Of a stretch of DNA of 64,000 nucleotides, positions 47,807-60,268 are shown one piece after another. Source of the stretch: Ooceraea biroi (lineage: Eukaryota; Arthropoda; Insecta; Hymenoptera; Formicidae); contig NC_039511.1 in assembly GCF_003672135.1 (NCBI RefSeq), positions 10,566,464 through 10,630,463 of the forward strand, given 5' to 3'. The first letter of the stretch is position 1; each line of letters starts with the position of its first letter. Position numbers and translations under genes: made by a program. The notes beneath the pieces were generated by a model, which saw nothing but the letters and a program-made list of their open reading frames with translations, made no database searches and was not told the DNA's origin.

Positions 47807-50800
47807 TTATATGAAAGAATATTTAGGCTCCGGTACACGTATGTCGTCGAAAATGCTTGGATCTGGTTCATCATTTGGATCAAATTCTATGTCCATTGGT
47901 TCTGTCGTCAAGAGCGGCTCTGGAATTCTACTTTTCACAGATGGTGCTGGTCGCATTAGACAGGCTTCCAATCTTTCTCTCACGAGTGTTCTTTTACCCG
48001 TCGCATCCATTACAGATGCAGTATTCCTCGTATATTGCAATATAGACTCTATATTTTCCTTATATTCCCGGAGCTATATTTAACAAATAATATTTTAATA
48101 ATGGGAAAGTAAAAATCAAAGTTAGCAAAAAATATAAAACTTTTCGTTTTCATATAATTTTTGAAGATACACAAAAAAGTACTCTTCTGTATTTTAGATA
48201 AATAGTTTGGATATACGATATTTGTAAAACCAATAGGATAATCACATTTTGTTCTATAACATTCCTATGGTTCTCGGAATGAAAATTTAATTCATAATCT
48301 AGATCTATTTTGAAAGAATCGGTCGATGTAAAATCATGCTCGCTTTCATCAGTATTGTGTCGGCGATTTAAGAGTCGTTCTCTACATGTTTCGATATCCA
48401 CTTCGAGAATAATTACTCTGAAACAAGTTTTAAGAATTACTTATTTTGGAATTGTGTTAGTTCTGACTCTTTATGATATGCACCTATTAGGTGGCGTAGG
48501 AATCATGTCTAGAAGCTTGAAATCTTCTACAGTTTTGGGGTAACCGGTCAAAATCCATCCTGTTTTTAAGCATTCGGATCTGAGTACAAATTGCTGTAAA
48601 TAATTATTATAAATGATAAAGTAAAATTATATTTTATGTAAATACTGATACTGCATCGCTAAATGTAATTATTTTAATATTATTTAGGGAAGTATATATG
48701 TATATATCTACACTGTACCTTAACAATTTCTATTCTTATCTCTGGTTTTAGTTGCTGCTCACATCTCTGCTCGCATAATCGTCGCATCTCGTCTAAGGCT
48801 GTCTCTTGCAAACACGCTTGTCTCAGAATATAATTAAAATTAACTACAAAAATATAAAATACATTCTTGTGAGCATCCTTAGAATATTATTACCAATATC
48901 AAGTCAGTCAATTCAAAATCATCATGAGTTTAAAAGATTCTACAATATTATATAATATACCGTAAGTAATAATAATATTTTTAATAAACTATATATGGTC
49001 TATGTATAATAATAACAAATATATAGTAAGCTATAAGTTAAGTATTAATTACCACAAATAAGATTAAATCTTTCAGATATATCTTTTGCTAGGGAATGAT
49101 ATCCTGATCCTGGTGGTCCTATGAGAACGATGCGAAAGAGTGACGGTGCACCATAATGTTTCGGAATTTTCGTTAACGCTGCACAATCTCTACCCAGTTG
49201 TTGCATTGTTCTAGAATCAGCTTCAACCTCCTAAACAGAAATCTTTCATCAATCTAGTCTCATCTCAAATTTAATTTGCGTTTTATTTAAATAAATAATA
49301 TAAAATAATACAATTACACTATAATCAGTTTATAATGTATGAAATGTAGCGGATGGAAACTGGTATTTCTTTTTTGCATATAATATATATACACTAAGAA
49401 AAATATTTAATCATAATCAATTACATAGTAACAAATGAATATATCCGATTAAATTGTATTACGACAAAGAAGATAATCGGACATATTCGAAGGTAATCGG
49501 ATATATTCATCATTTAATCAGTTTAATAATTTAAACAAAATTAACAATCGGAAACACTATTTAATCGGTTTATCCGATGGAAATTTTTCTCAGTGTATAA
49601 TATCAATTCGTTTCGATATGTTGATAAGACGTAATTAATGTAACATATTTATAATGATAATTACTATGAGACTGTAAGTATTTATGTAAGTTGTATAATA
49701 AAAATTGAATAACTAACAATTAAGCAATTAGTATAAGCTTCACGTAGACCTCGTAAAGTTCTTTTATAATCGAGTTTCTTCATATCTTCCGTGGATGAAC
49801 ATGATTTGCAAGAAAGTGAAGATGTAGTTAGCTTTTCTATAGAAATATCAAAATTAAAAATTTTGCCTCAGCAATTCTCGTGCGTTTATATATATTATAT
49901 AGTGTGTTTAAACGTATGGGAGACAATATTACAACAAAATAATAAAATGGAAAATTTATATTTATAAGATAATTACGTGATTCGTAAATAAAAATTCTAT
50001 TAAAGTGAATAATCAAACAGTGCAACAGATTTAATGATATTATTTATGTGGTAAGTATACTTTGAGTCTCATCTTCATTTGATGTTATAATTTGTATCAC
50101 ATGTGTCGGTATTACTCCAACACGTTGTAATGCACGTGCTTCCTTTTTGTTCCTCGGTATATCTGGAATAAATCACTTATTTATAAGTAGAAAAAAATTA
50201 GTTCCACTTACGACATTAGCATTGATAATATTTAATTATATTAGATCATAATTTCTCAGGATAGTTCAAAACTTATTGTATTTCAAAAAACTAACCAGTA
50301 AACTTTTTTTAAAATGGACGTAACAGTAATTACCGACTAATGTCCATCCAGAATTGTGAAGCACCCCAGACATTAATATCTCCTTCATTCTTATTGCAAT
50401 TTCATTAGCATCATAGTAAAGACATGCGTTCTGAAAAATATATATGTTATACATATAAAAATTAAATGTGTAATTATGTGAAAACAATAATATGCAAATT
50501 ATTTACTCCAAAGTATTTTATAAAAAGTAAATGATTTTAATATTGTCATACTTTTGCGGAAGCTAAAGCACGAAGATCATCCAGAGTAACAGGACAAACA
50601 CCTGTTTCATCCTGAAGAATCTTTGCGAGAGTCATTTTGTCTACAGAAATAATAAATTTTTATTAATTGTGTATGAATTTTTTATGCCAATTATGTTAAT
50701 AGATTACCAAAATTTGGAGGAGCTATTAAGATAACTCTGGGAATATCTCGCTTTCGTATGGCATGTTGGACACATTGTTTCATGAATACTATTGGATCCT

Positions 50801-50996
50801 CAGGCTGCTGGATCAATAATTGCGTAACTAATTCCTATATAAATATTTTTATAATATGTAATATAATACACAACATAATTGCAAGACATAATATAATTAC
50901 ATAAAAGAATTCATATAGTTTGTGCTTCTCCATGTAAGGCACAAAATCTAACGGAATGGTTAATGATCTCTTCATGATTCCTCGAAAATCGGACAT
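47807..50996 (-). CDS. adenylate kinase 8-like protein, 11 exons (493 aa), probable pseudoenzyme
   Basis: Exons on the minus strand: 50901..50996, 50708..50834, 50552..50640, 50334..50430, 50061..50162, 49718..49836, 49053..49230, 48719..48843, 48484..48593, 48246..48417, 47807..48073; 1,482 nt, open, GT/AG throughout. AK8 is a two-domain adenylate kinase linked to cilia and sperm flagella. Family match: LLIQQPEDPIVFMKQ near the N-terminus, SGWTLVG and TGWILTGYPKTVEDF at the two 'GW-L-G-P' positions, IVLIGPPGSG in domain 2, and length close to human AK8 (about 480). Odd: P-loop 1 reads APPNFDKMT and P-loop 2 GPPGSGYHS, so the first lacks the glycines and the second the lysine. The arginine-rich lid of domain 1 is replaced by a Ser/Cys-rich stretch. 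ATP binding at either site is doubtful. A MITE sits in intron 6. The C-terminal 88 residues are acidic and proline-rich. Confidence 0.85.
49392..49595. mobile_element. ~205-bp MITE, copy 1, in AK8 intron 6
   Basis: Ends CACTAAGAAAAAT and ATTTTTCTCAGTG are inverted repeats flanked by TA. The inside is rich in CGGATATATCC/CGATTAAAT motifs. The copy at 56383-56590 is the same element in opposite orientation. Confidence 0.85.
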
Positions 50997-50999
50997 ATC

Positions 51000-51816
51000 T
51001 TATAACTTTTGTAATTAATTTATGTAATATAAACTGGCACATGTCATAACTAGTACACATCATTTGACATATTTGAAAAAACTAGAGCATGTGCGTGTTA
51101 CGCATGCGCTATTTGTTATTGTTTCTCAATAGTACAAATATTTAATACTTAAAATTGACAAGATGGAAAGATACAAATGATGTTGCCATGAGAATATATT
51201 CTACACAACTGTAAATTTTCTTTTATAAAAGTATAAATGCTTTATTTTTATATTTCCCTTAATAAATTGAATATAAAATTACCAACCATGATCCACATAG
51301 CAAAAGTTGACCCTAGGTACATCCGTTGGATATCTGTGTAAAACCGTAGGATAAACTGAGGATGTCTGAATGTCCGCTTTCGTGATATAACATTTATCGT
51401 CTGTCATTTGGATTATTTCGGATCAAATCAGGATGTCCTACGAATATCTTGTGCTATACGTCGTATAGTATACGAGATATCCTCAAGTAATCCTATGGAT
51501 AATTTTATAATCAGGATCAAAGTGGGATCATCGATTTGATAACATATTCCTATCCTAACAACGTATAATTTATTCCTGCTATTTTATTAAAATATTATAT
51601 TTTTTATAAGCATATCTCGAGAGTAGCAAACGTAGTGATAGCCTTACGTAGTGAAGCCTGGGCAATCATTAATACTTATAATGAATTGTTTTGATGTAAG
51701 CATGAATGTGCTGAATGAATGAAGATGTTAATAATTGTATTTTTATATATGTTGTTATATATGTTTCATATATGTACTTTAACACGAGTCAATTTTTTAT
51801 AAATTAATTTAGCTGC
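51000..51816. other. AK8-OR10 intergenic region, left part
   Basis: Between the AK8 start and the solo LTR. The 5' flank of AK8 near 51080-51110 is mildly GC-rich (GTTACGCATGCGC). No ORF or repeat is recognised in the remaining AT-rich DNA. Confidence 0.4.
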
Positions 51817-52061
51817 TGTTGTATATCAGGGCAGGGGTGGAATCACGTACACTCAACTTATGAGAACACAATAAGTAACTGTCTTTATTATTGAATAGTG
51901 GCTCGGATACTGCACGCAGACTGACTATCTGTCTATCGCGACTATCGCTGTGCGACTTCTGGTCCGCGACTGACGGACCCGTTCGCGCTATCGAGCTCGC
52001 GCTCGTCCTTTGTTTTTTCAGTTCCGTACCTATAAAATATGCGCAACGTCCTTCCAGGACA
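51817..52061 (-). mobile_element. solo LTR (copia-type ends), 245 bp
   Basis: Plus strand starts TGTTGTATATCAGGGCAG and ends CTTCCAGGACA, so it has TG...CA termini, and it is flanked on both sides by the 5-base duplication GCTGC (51812-51816 and 52062-52066). On the minus strand an AATAAAGACAG polyadenylation-type signal lies ~60 bases before the end TACAACA, which resembles Ty1/copia LTRs. No internal retrotransposon region is present, so it is a solo LTR left by recombination. It lies ~500 bases upstream of OR10. Confidence 0.8.
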
Positions 52062-52555
52062 GCTGCAATACAAGAAATTCTGACTAATAACTTACGGTAG
52101 CAAAGATAAATTCGCATTGCAATAAAAGAAGAACAAATCCATGGATCGATACACCTTTCGAGAGTACAACCGTATCTCACGAGAGTCTAGACTTAACTGA
52201 AACTTGTGAAAATATAATATTAAGGAAAACACGATCTGCGCACGCGTGAAGTTTGAAAGAGATATTTTATGATTCTTTTTCTGTGAGAACTTAAACATCC
52301 GTTTACTTTCTTTCCCTATCACATCGATCATATAATAATGAACTTATATCCCAGCCAATTATCATTAAATTATTGTTACAGTGCAATAATATCGTGCACC
52401 ATTTGGCTTATAGTTATGCAAAATTGAGCATTTAGTAATATTATGTAATATTATGTTTATATAAAACAACTTTTTTAATATTTTTATCTTCAAGACAAGG
52501 TGAAAACCTTTTATATCTAGTAATTCGCTACCAAACGCTCCGTGACATTTGCAGA

Positions 52556-55500
52556 ATGACGATCTGCATTGTGGATCACTATTTTAGTATCAATAAAATA
52601 CTTTTTCGTGCAGTTGCCTTATGGCCTTATCATCGAACTCGATTCAATGAATTTCAATGGTTCTTCTTTCTTGTTATTTTGATTACCTTTATCTTAGCCG
52701 AGGTATGTTTATATTTTTTATGATATTATTACACAATATATTACCATATAGATTTTTACTTATGGCCATCCTAATAATTTTTTCGGACTTTTTTAAAACT
52801 TTTATAAAAGTATTTATATGGCATTTAGTTACTGGATATGTAGTAATGACATACATATTACACACTTATTACATTATGGTTACCTTTACAAACCTTTCGC
52901 GATATTAATAGTCGATTATTTTACTACTATATTCCAAATCGTACATCAAATAGTATTTAACTTTTCTTTTGATTATAGTTGACACCATTTCTAACTACAG
53001 AATGTACACCTTATATGGCAATTAAAATTTTCTCCTTTGCATTGTCCTTTACTATATTTTTGATAAAGTTTATTTCCTTCCGTATTAATGCCGATACTGT
53101 AAGTTAAGTTTTATTCTATTCGTTACAATAAATATCGGACAAATAACTTTTGTGCACATAGCTATTCTTGTTCAAGTTTTAGAACAAAAAACAGTAACAA
53201 TACATAATGTATTATTAATACGATAGATAAGATATCTATTGGAGAAATTTCAATATATATGTGACGAGATAACAGACGAAGATGAAATTGCTATCATAAA
53301 AGAATATGGGTACGAGGCGAAACGGTTTACGCTTATTGTTTCAGGTAAGAAAACATTTACTGAAATTTATTAAATATAGCAAAGTAAAATAAATTACAGC
53401 AGCGAGATAAATTAAAGTCAAATTGGTTAATATAATATCTTGACGTCTGTTAAATTAGCTTGTCCGAATATTTTCATATTTCTATCCAAATACATATCCT
53501 ATTTTTATTAAACAATCGAATATAATATATTAGAAAAGTGTTACATTAAAACTGGAATGTGTATGCAAATATATTTTCAGCAAATCTCAATTACACATTC
53601 AAGTTTGTATTAAGAATTAAGAATTAATACAAAGCTTTGAATTTTGCTAAAACAGTTGCCACCATCTTTCCAGACAACTCAACACTTTTATCACAACATA
53701 TCTTGCATTGTAATTTCTACAACAGAAACGACATGGCATTATTGATTAAAAGTTGTATTCTATTTAATAGACATTTTTTAAGGTCACTTTCTCGAAAGCA
53801 GTCAATATTCTATTCGAATTTGAAGGAAATGGTTAAAGGCTAAAATTGATTAAGATATGAGATATAATATTAGACAAAAAAATAACTTTGTACATACATA
53901 ACAGGTTTTATTAATATTGTTATACAGTATACGGCGTGTCCAATGCAATTACTTCGTCTGTTCTACCTGTTGTCCCGCGAATTCTTCGTACTTTTACGTC
54001 CATAAATGTGTCTGACGAACATTTTATGATACATATTACGAGAGAATACTTTGTCGATCAAGAGAAGTATTTCTATTATATTTTGCTGCATCTGGGTGCA
54101 AGCTTCCTTATAGGAACAATTGTAATAGTAGGAACAGGATCATTGCTGTTTGGTTGCATGAAATATATGTGCGGATTATTTAGAATCGCCAGGTGAACAA
54201 ATAAATGCATTATACTAGACAGGAATATGAAAGTTGCATATGCTGTTTATATTTTGCATTAACATCTTAGATACGTATGAAAAATCGACATAAATATAAA
54301 CAGACAAATGTATTTGTTGCAGTTATCGTATTGATCAAACAATGGAGACTCCGATGTTTCAAAGTGCTGGTTTGTCGAAGGATTGTGTAACTTATAAAAA
54401 CATTGAACGTGCCATAGACATTCATCGGAAAGCAATAGAGTTAGTATTGTATCAACCAATTGGAATAATTATATAATTAACAGTAATAATTATAATAGTA
54501 TTTAGCATTACATTAGGAAGCATTATTTTTCTTTTTAAAGATTATGTGATATAATAAGATCCAATATTGTGGGAACATTTTTTTTACTAATGTTAATTAG
54601 CGTTCTGTGCTTAAGTCTCAATTTTTATGGAGTAAGTATCTGATACTTTTTAATATTTAAATTTTTAATATTTCAGTATTTTAATATTAATATAAAATAT
54701 AATTATTTTAATAATTTCAAAGAAAAAGGTACTTAATGATAAAAAAAGGTACTTAATATGCAAATTCGATATAATTAACACCATAATCGAAAAGCTGTGA
54801 AAATAATTACAGATTTCAATTTGAATTTATATTTATTTTTAACTTTTATATTTATGTTGAAATGTGTCCAAAGGGAAGAAGGATGTGATTGCAAGCTTCT
54901 CATATTTTTCATGTTTTTGATATTTTTGATAATTCTTCAGTTTTTATAATTATTCAGTTTAGAAGAGCCACCTACAACGACCAAATTAAAACAGTTTACT
55001 TGATAGGATGATGCTTATGTCAAGATCATTGGAACTGATCCTTCCTCCTTAAACTGGATAATTATCAAACTATTTATACGATTTAAATGATTTGATTGTG
55101 TCCGCCTATTAAGGAATTATAAGAATTAAAAAATTATAAGAATTATGAGAATTTATAAAATTATAAACGTGATCAGGACAAGTAATACTTTATCTATATT
55201 GTCGTAGCTTCACCAAGTTATAATGCTTAAGAGCGTCATAAAGGAATATATACCACTTGTTTCAAATATAATTGGCACTCTAGTGTATGTGTTCATAAAC
55301 AGTTACGTCGGACAAGAAATTACAGACCACCATAATCATATGTTTATCAGCGTGTAAGACATTAATCAGTAACATGATAATATTTAAATGTTCATTTTAT
55401 TCTTTTTTCCTTACATATTATTAATAGAAGTTAAAGTTAACATAGCTCATGAAAGATTTTCATGTATTAGAAAATATTTCTAACTTTTTAATCTCTTCTT

Positions 55501-55825
55501 GAAATTATTAATTACTCGTTATTTGGCAGATACAACGCTAAGTGGTACAGAACTCCTTTATATATACAAAGGATAATTTTGTTACTGTTGCAAAAAGGTA
55601 CAGGAAATTATTATGTTGTTTTTGGTGGAATATTCGTGCTGTCTATGGAAAATGCGGCCACGGTAAAAGTATTTCATGTTATGTCATGTTATGAAATTAC
55701 ATCAAATTATAATCTTCCAAACAGCATGCACTTTACAGTGAAATAAAACAATGCAAAATATGTTTCAGTTGTTAAGCACTTCTATATCATATTTCACCGT
55801 TCTCAGTTCTGTACAAAATCCGTGA
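52556..55825 (+). CDS. odorant receptor OR10, nine exons, intact (397 aa), plus strand
   Basis: Exons: 52556..52702, 52979..53098, 53227..53344, 53928..54192, 54323..54439, 54541..54631, 55208..55353, 55530..55662, 55769..55825; 1,194 nt, open. Start ATG at 52556 (MTICIVDHYFSINK). Exon lengths and phases equal those of the minus-strand genes, so it belongs to the same subfamily despite its orientation. Marks: LWPYHRTRFNEFQ (the usual G before L is A), LTPFLTTECTPYMAIKIF (exon 2), TREYFVDQEKYFYYILLHLG (exon 4), CGLFRIAR, AIDIHRKAI (exon 5), NSYVGQEITDHHNHMF (exon 7), LLQKGTGNYYVVFGGIFVLS (exon 8), STSISYFTVLSSVQNP (exon 9). Exon 4 uses the ATACAG acceptor at 53927, which gives the family's standard 265-base exon. 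The most diverged member, facing the array across AK8. Confidence 0.9.
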
Positions 55826-56382
55826 TGTAACTAACTAATTACAATGAGTTAATGAGTTCGTTTGGATTAGATTAAATTAAAATTGATTCCGCATCCTAGA
55901 GAATTCTGAAGTAGTAGTCTTATCGTCGAAAGGAGAAGAACTTGTTAATCAACGCATCTTGATATTTTTCTGCGTAATTCAAAGAATATAATTTCGCAAC
56001 TGTGGGTGTATCGTACAATTTTATTGATGTTCCTTTAATCGAAAGTTTAAAGTAATCCATATATGTACACAAGATTGTAATATATAATTCTCAATACATA
56101 TTACAAATATGTGCGGGGCATGATTAGTAACAAAATGTAAATCAAATTCACAATATATTAGTTGCTTTTGATATATTATCCGCATTTTGTGATTTATATA
56201 TAACCACTGAATGTGTGTACCTAATTTAAATATTAAATACATAACATGTATATATGTCAAATAAAGTTATTCTTTGTAAGTGTGATTCTTCACTAATTCA
56301 GCTTTTTGTCAATGTTTTCAATAAAAACAAAATCGGACCAATAATACGTTTGAAGATAATTTACATTCCCATTGAATTTATA

Positions 56383-56590
56383 CACTGAGAAAAATTTCCA
56401 TCGGATAACCGATTAAATAGTGTTTCCGATTGTTAATTCTGTTTAAATGATTAAACCGATTAAGTAATGGATATATCCGATTACCTTCATCGAATATGTC
56501 CGATCATCTTCTTTGTCTTAATACAATTTAATCGGATATATCCATTTGTTACTATGTAATTGATTATCCGATTAAATAGTTTTCTCAGTG
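56383..56590. mobile_element. ~205-bp MITE, copy 2
   Basis: CACTGAGAAAAATTTCC at the left and GTTTTCTCAGTG at the right, flanked by TA. Its internal sequence is the reverse complement of the copy at 49392-49595. Lies downstream of OR10. Confidence 0.85.
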
Positions 56591-56739
56591 TAGATAATCA
56601 CCCTAAGATATTATAAAACTGAGAATATGCTCCAACATGCTTTCAATAAAGTTTGAGTGTATATTTTACGTTTTCTATATTGTAGTTGTGTTTTATATTT
56701 TACAAAAGCACGTATTGTGCATTGTTAAACCAACAGTGG

Positions 56740-58320
56740 GGGAGACACAAGATAAGATATACAGACAAAGTAAGGTAGGTATCAGCATCGAGATCCGTTT
56801 GGTGCATACCTCACTGCCGTGGTCCATGCGCGCTGATCCGCACCGCGTACCAGTCGCGCGTGAATTTCAAAGCTGATTAAACACGTGTACGCGGAAGACC
56901 GGCCGCATTCTGTACTGCAATGCCGGCGAGGGCGGCAACGATCCTGGCTCATTTTCCTGGTGAACGCGCGTCACACGGGCTCCACATCATTATCTGGTCG
57001 CCGCTGATGTTTCTTCGCCCATGTCCACCCTTTTCTTCTCGTTCCGCTGTGTTCCAAATTCTTCATTAATTCCTCTTCGCTAATTTCTCAATCGCTGTGT
57101 GATTTCTTCGCCGATGTTTCCGTTTCGTTATTGCGTTTCTTTTGCAACGCATCTTCGGACTTGTCTTACTTCTGTGTCGTCTTTCTTTGATGGTGCCTAC
57201 ACCTCTGACTAATTGTTCTGTTTCCCATTGCACACCCCGCACTTTCTCTCTAAACTTAAAAACCTGTTACATTCCTATCTAATTCTTTTATTATTCAAAA
57301 TAGAACGGAGTCAAGACTTTTGGAATTCACCGATATTTAATACAATTACAATATATTGTAATTCCAAAAAGGTCATACATTTGCTAATCTATAGGCATCA
57401 TATTTTTAAAATAGTTGCGTCTTTATTACGTCGATGTTGTATCTCCAATAATTTCGTGCTGCATTTTGCACTACTGCACGTTTATCATCAATTTGATATT
57501 TATTCTAACATTTCATTTTTTGCTACAATCTGGATGGTGACATGATCAAAGTTAAATTAAACGACGAGGATTATTTGATGTTGGTAGAATCAACCCGCGC
57601 CGACCCGCGCAAGAATTCTGCATTACCAACCTCGCTGTTGACGCATCCTTCATGGCAACCATGCCAGAGGACGCCCAGTGCAGCGTCACGCGTCGCCCCT
57701 TGGCAGCGGGCGCAGGAGCACGACCGTGTCCTCCGGGTTGCCATCCGGCAGGAAGTTCAGTCGGTGCCGGTCGGTCCCGGAAGCCGTTCACGTCTGGGCA
57801 TTCTGCGGGACGCAAAATCTAAGATGGCAACAGACATGTACATTTGATAGGGTGGTCCATTCGAGATCAGGGAGAAAGCCGATTCGGTTTTAGCGTAACG
57901 CGCGATAATGAGCGAGTGAAAACGGCTAAAAGAGACGGGAGAGAAAGGGAGAGAGAGAGAGAGAGGGTCACAATGAACAGATAGGTACAGGTGCGACATC
58001 ATCAATCGCACGTCGTTCAAGCCGGAGCGAGGGGTGCAATACTACCCTTTTCCCTCGGCACGCGTAACCGGAGAGAAAACCGGATCAAGTGTGGCGGACT
58101 GCTAGTCGCGCTGTGAAAGTTAGCCTACGACGACATGCCCGTGAGGATTTGCAACGGCGGATAAAGGTGAGCAACTTCGTGTTAAACCTTTGCCCGCGAT
58201 TTCTCGTGGATCTTGACATTGCAGAGAGTTTGCCTCGAAGACAGGAGAAATGTGTATCGAGATCGTGCCTGTCCGATTAACATCGATGTTATGTTATTCA
58301 TGTTAAAAGATTGTGAAGAG
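56740..58320 (+). promoter_or_regulatory. GC-rich blocks; possible non-coding first exon
   Basis: Several CpG-rich blocks follow OR10. At about 57930-58167 a (GA)n run (57951-57965) and a GC-rich leader end in GCGGATAAAG before GTGAGCAAC, a good splice donor. This could be a 5' untranslated first exon of a plus-strand gene that continues beyond the window. ORFs at 57542-57847 (plus) and 57552-57815 (minus) overlap and neither is recognisable. On the minus strand a short frame reads HRLNFLPDGNPEDTVVLLRP between stops (about 57668-57775), which looks protein-like but stays isolated. No firm gene call. Confidence 0.3.
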
Positions 58321-60057
58321 AGACGTATGTTAAAGAACGTACGCTAAGAATATTAGTTTAGCCGAAGAAAGTATTTAGAATCTAAGACTAACGAGATTTT
58401 TCGGTTGAGATAAATATCAAATCTTTAGAAAGAATAAAAAGAAACACATGATTAACATAAATTTTATTAGAATTAGCCTGAAACCATAAAATAGATTTTT
58501 AACGCAAAATATGAACTGTAATGGGGGTACTGAAATATTAGCGAATTCAAAGTCTACAGAAAAGTTCATAGTTAATAATGTAAGTAGTAACTCGCTAATA
58601 ATTGAAAATAATTGTTGTAAATGGATGATGAAACGTAAGATAAATTAGATTGATTAGAGATATAATGAGGAAAGAAAAAAGTGTTAATAAAAAGCGTCAA
58701 GATGAAACGATTGCGAAGGAGAAAAGTAGTATGATAAAAGGAAAAGATTACATATTAGATAAGAAAAAAACTATAAAAAAGAAAAAGAAATAAAAGTTGA
58801 AGCGGAGGTGGAGGCGTCTTCAGTTGATTTTAACTTTCAGTATGAATATTTGAGAAATATGAAGAATACTTTCGAAGTTTGAGGCATAACGATTAAAAAA
58901 TTCTTTTTTTCAATCGTTCTTATTTGAAATTGTTTAAAACAAATGAAAAAAGAACTTTTTGAGGAATTAATTTTATATAAAGTTACATGTATCATTTTTT
59001 GTAATAATGCAAACAATTATTCACAAATATATTCGTTGGATTTTAAACTACTTTAAGTAGAATAATATTATAAAATTGTAGAAAGATGAGTAATTAATTG
59101 CATGTTGCTTTGTTTTATGTGACTGATAGTGACGTGCTTCTTTAGTAAATTTGCCAATAAAAAACGAGATTATATGAGGTTTAATATTTTAACGAAAAAT
59201 ACTATAAAATGTTGCATTTTATACGATAATTAAGATAATTACATATATAACATGATTATGCATAGCATAATATTTACAAATACAAATTGAAATGAACACT
59301 ATTGCAGGTATGATCAATTCTGTTACATCTTTATCGTAATATACATATATACGCATTAGAATTTGTAGCAACAAAAGAAATGGAAAGTGCATATTTAAGC
59401 ATATATATCATATATACATTTTAACATCAACAATATATAGACGTTTGATGACAAGTTGGCCGCTTCGAGATGGAATAATCTCGCTACGTTTTATAATTTA
59501 TGTGAAAGGGCATAATGCGATGCGCAGGACAATGGCAGGCACTTTGCATAAGAATAGGTGATATCACGAAAGATCGTTTATTACAAGCTCGCCAGAATGG
59601 CAGCATGGAATTCTCACGCGAATTCTGTTTACAACCCTCCAACGTTTAACTCGAACTGTGGTTCTACATATCAGGTCGAGGATTTCCGCGTCGGTGCCCA
59701 AGGAAAGGGTTGAAGAGGATCAGCATAAATTTCACGATTTATTGATCCTCACAAGGTGCCCAGTATTATCAGGTTCGACTCAGCGATGGAACTTTGTTCC
59801 ATCTGATTTATCAGCATGGCCGTTAAGTCTGCCAGGTCCTCGCGTTACCTGCGGGATACGCGGGACTCTTAATATATTCCCGCGAAAGTAATTCCGGGAA
59901 AATTCAATTAATTTTCCAATAGTATCGACATCTATTTTTTGCTCGACGGACAGTGTTAATCCCTTGCGTTGATAATAATTATCCTGCTCGTAGCAATTAC
60001 GTGCGGACAAATTTGCGAGAAATTACGCGATAGCTTAGCGATAGGAAGGCAAATATA
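58321..60057. other. no recognisable gene
   Basis: AT-rich until about 59450, then mixed composition with short ORFs only (for example 59658-59891). A purine-rich tract lies near 58740-58810. If 57930-58167 is a first exon, this would be intron. Confidence 0.4.
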
Positions 60058-60268
60058 TTAGGTCGATGCATAAGTCGATTTTGTAATTTTTCTTTATTGA
60101 AATGAAACAATCGATAAATTAATCAAAATATTTTCAAAGTATTTTTAATATCGTTTTCTACGACTTTTTCCATCTTTCCGGCAACATACAAATCCGTCGA
60201 AAGAAGGAGTCATCTTCTGAGGTGATCCATTCACCTACTCATCGACAAGAACTTATGCAGCGACCTAA
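60058..60268. mobile_element. miniature mariner derivative (211 bp)
   Basis: TTAGGTCGATGCATAAGT at the left and ACTTATGCAGCGACCTAA at the right are terminal inverted repeats flanked by TA (60056-60057, 60269-60270). Inside, the minus strand still reads LPERWKK before a frame break, the characteristic C-terminal phrase of mariner transposases. It is therefore an internally deleted mariner of a family different from the one in OR8. Confidence 0.8.

Noticed and set aside
57542..57847. Overlapping plus and minus ORFs in a GC-rich block
   Set aside because: Three frames are open at once, as expected from high GC, and none shows a recognisable family. Described only as a GC-rich block.
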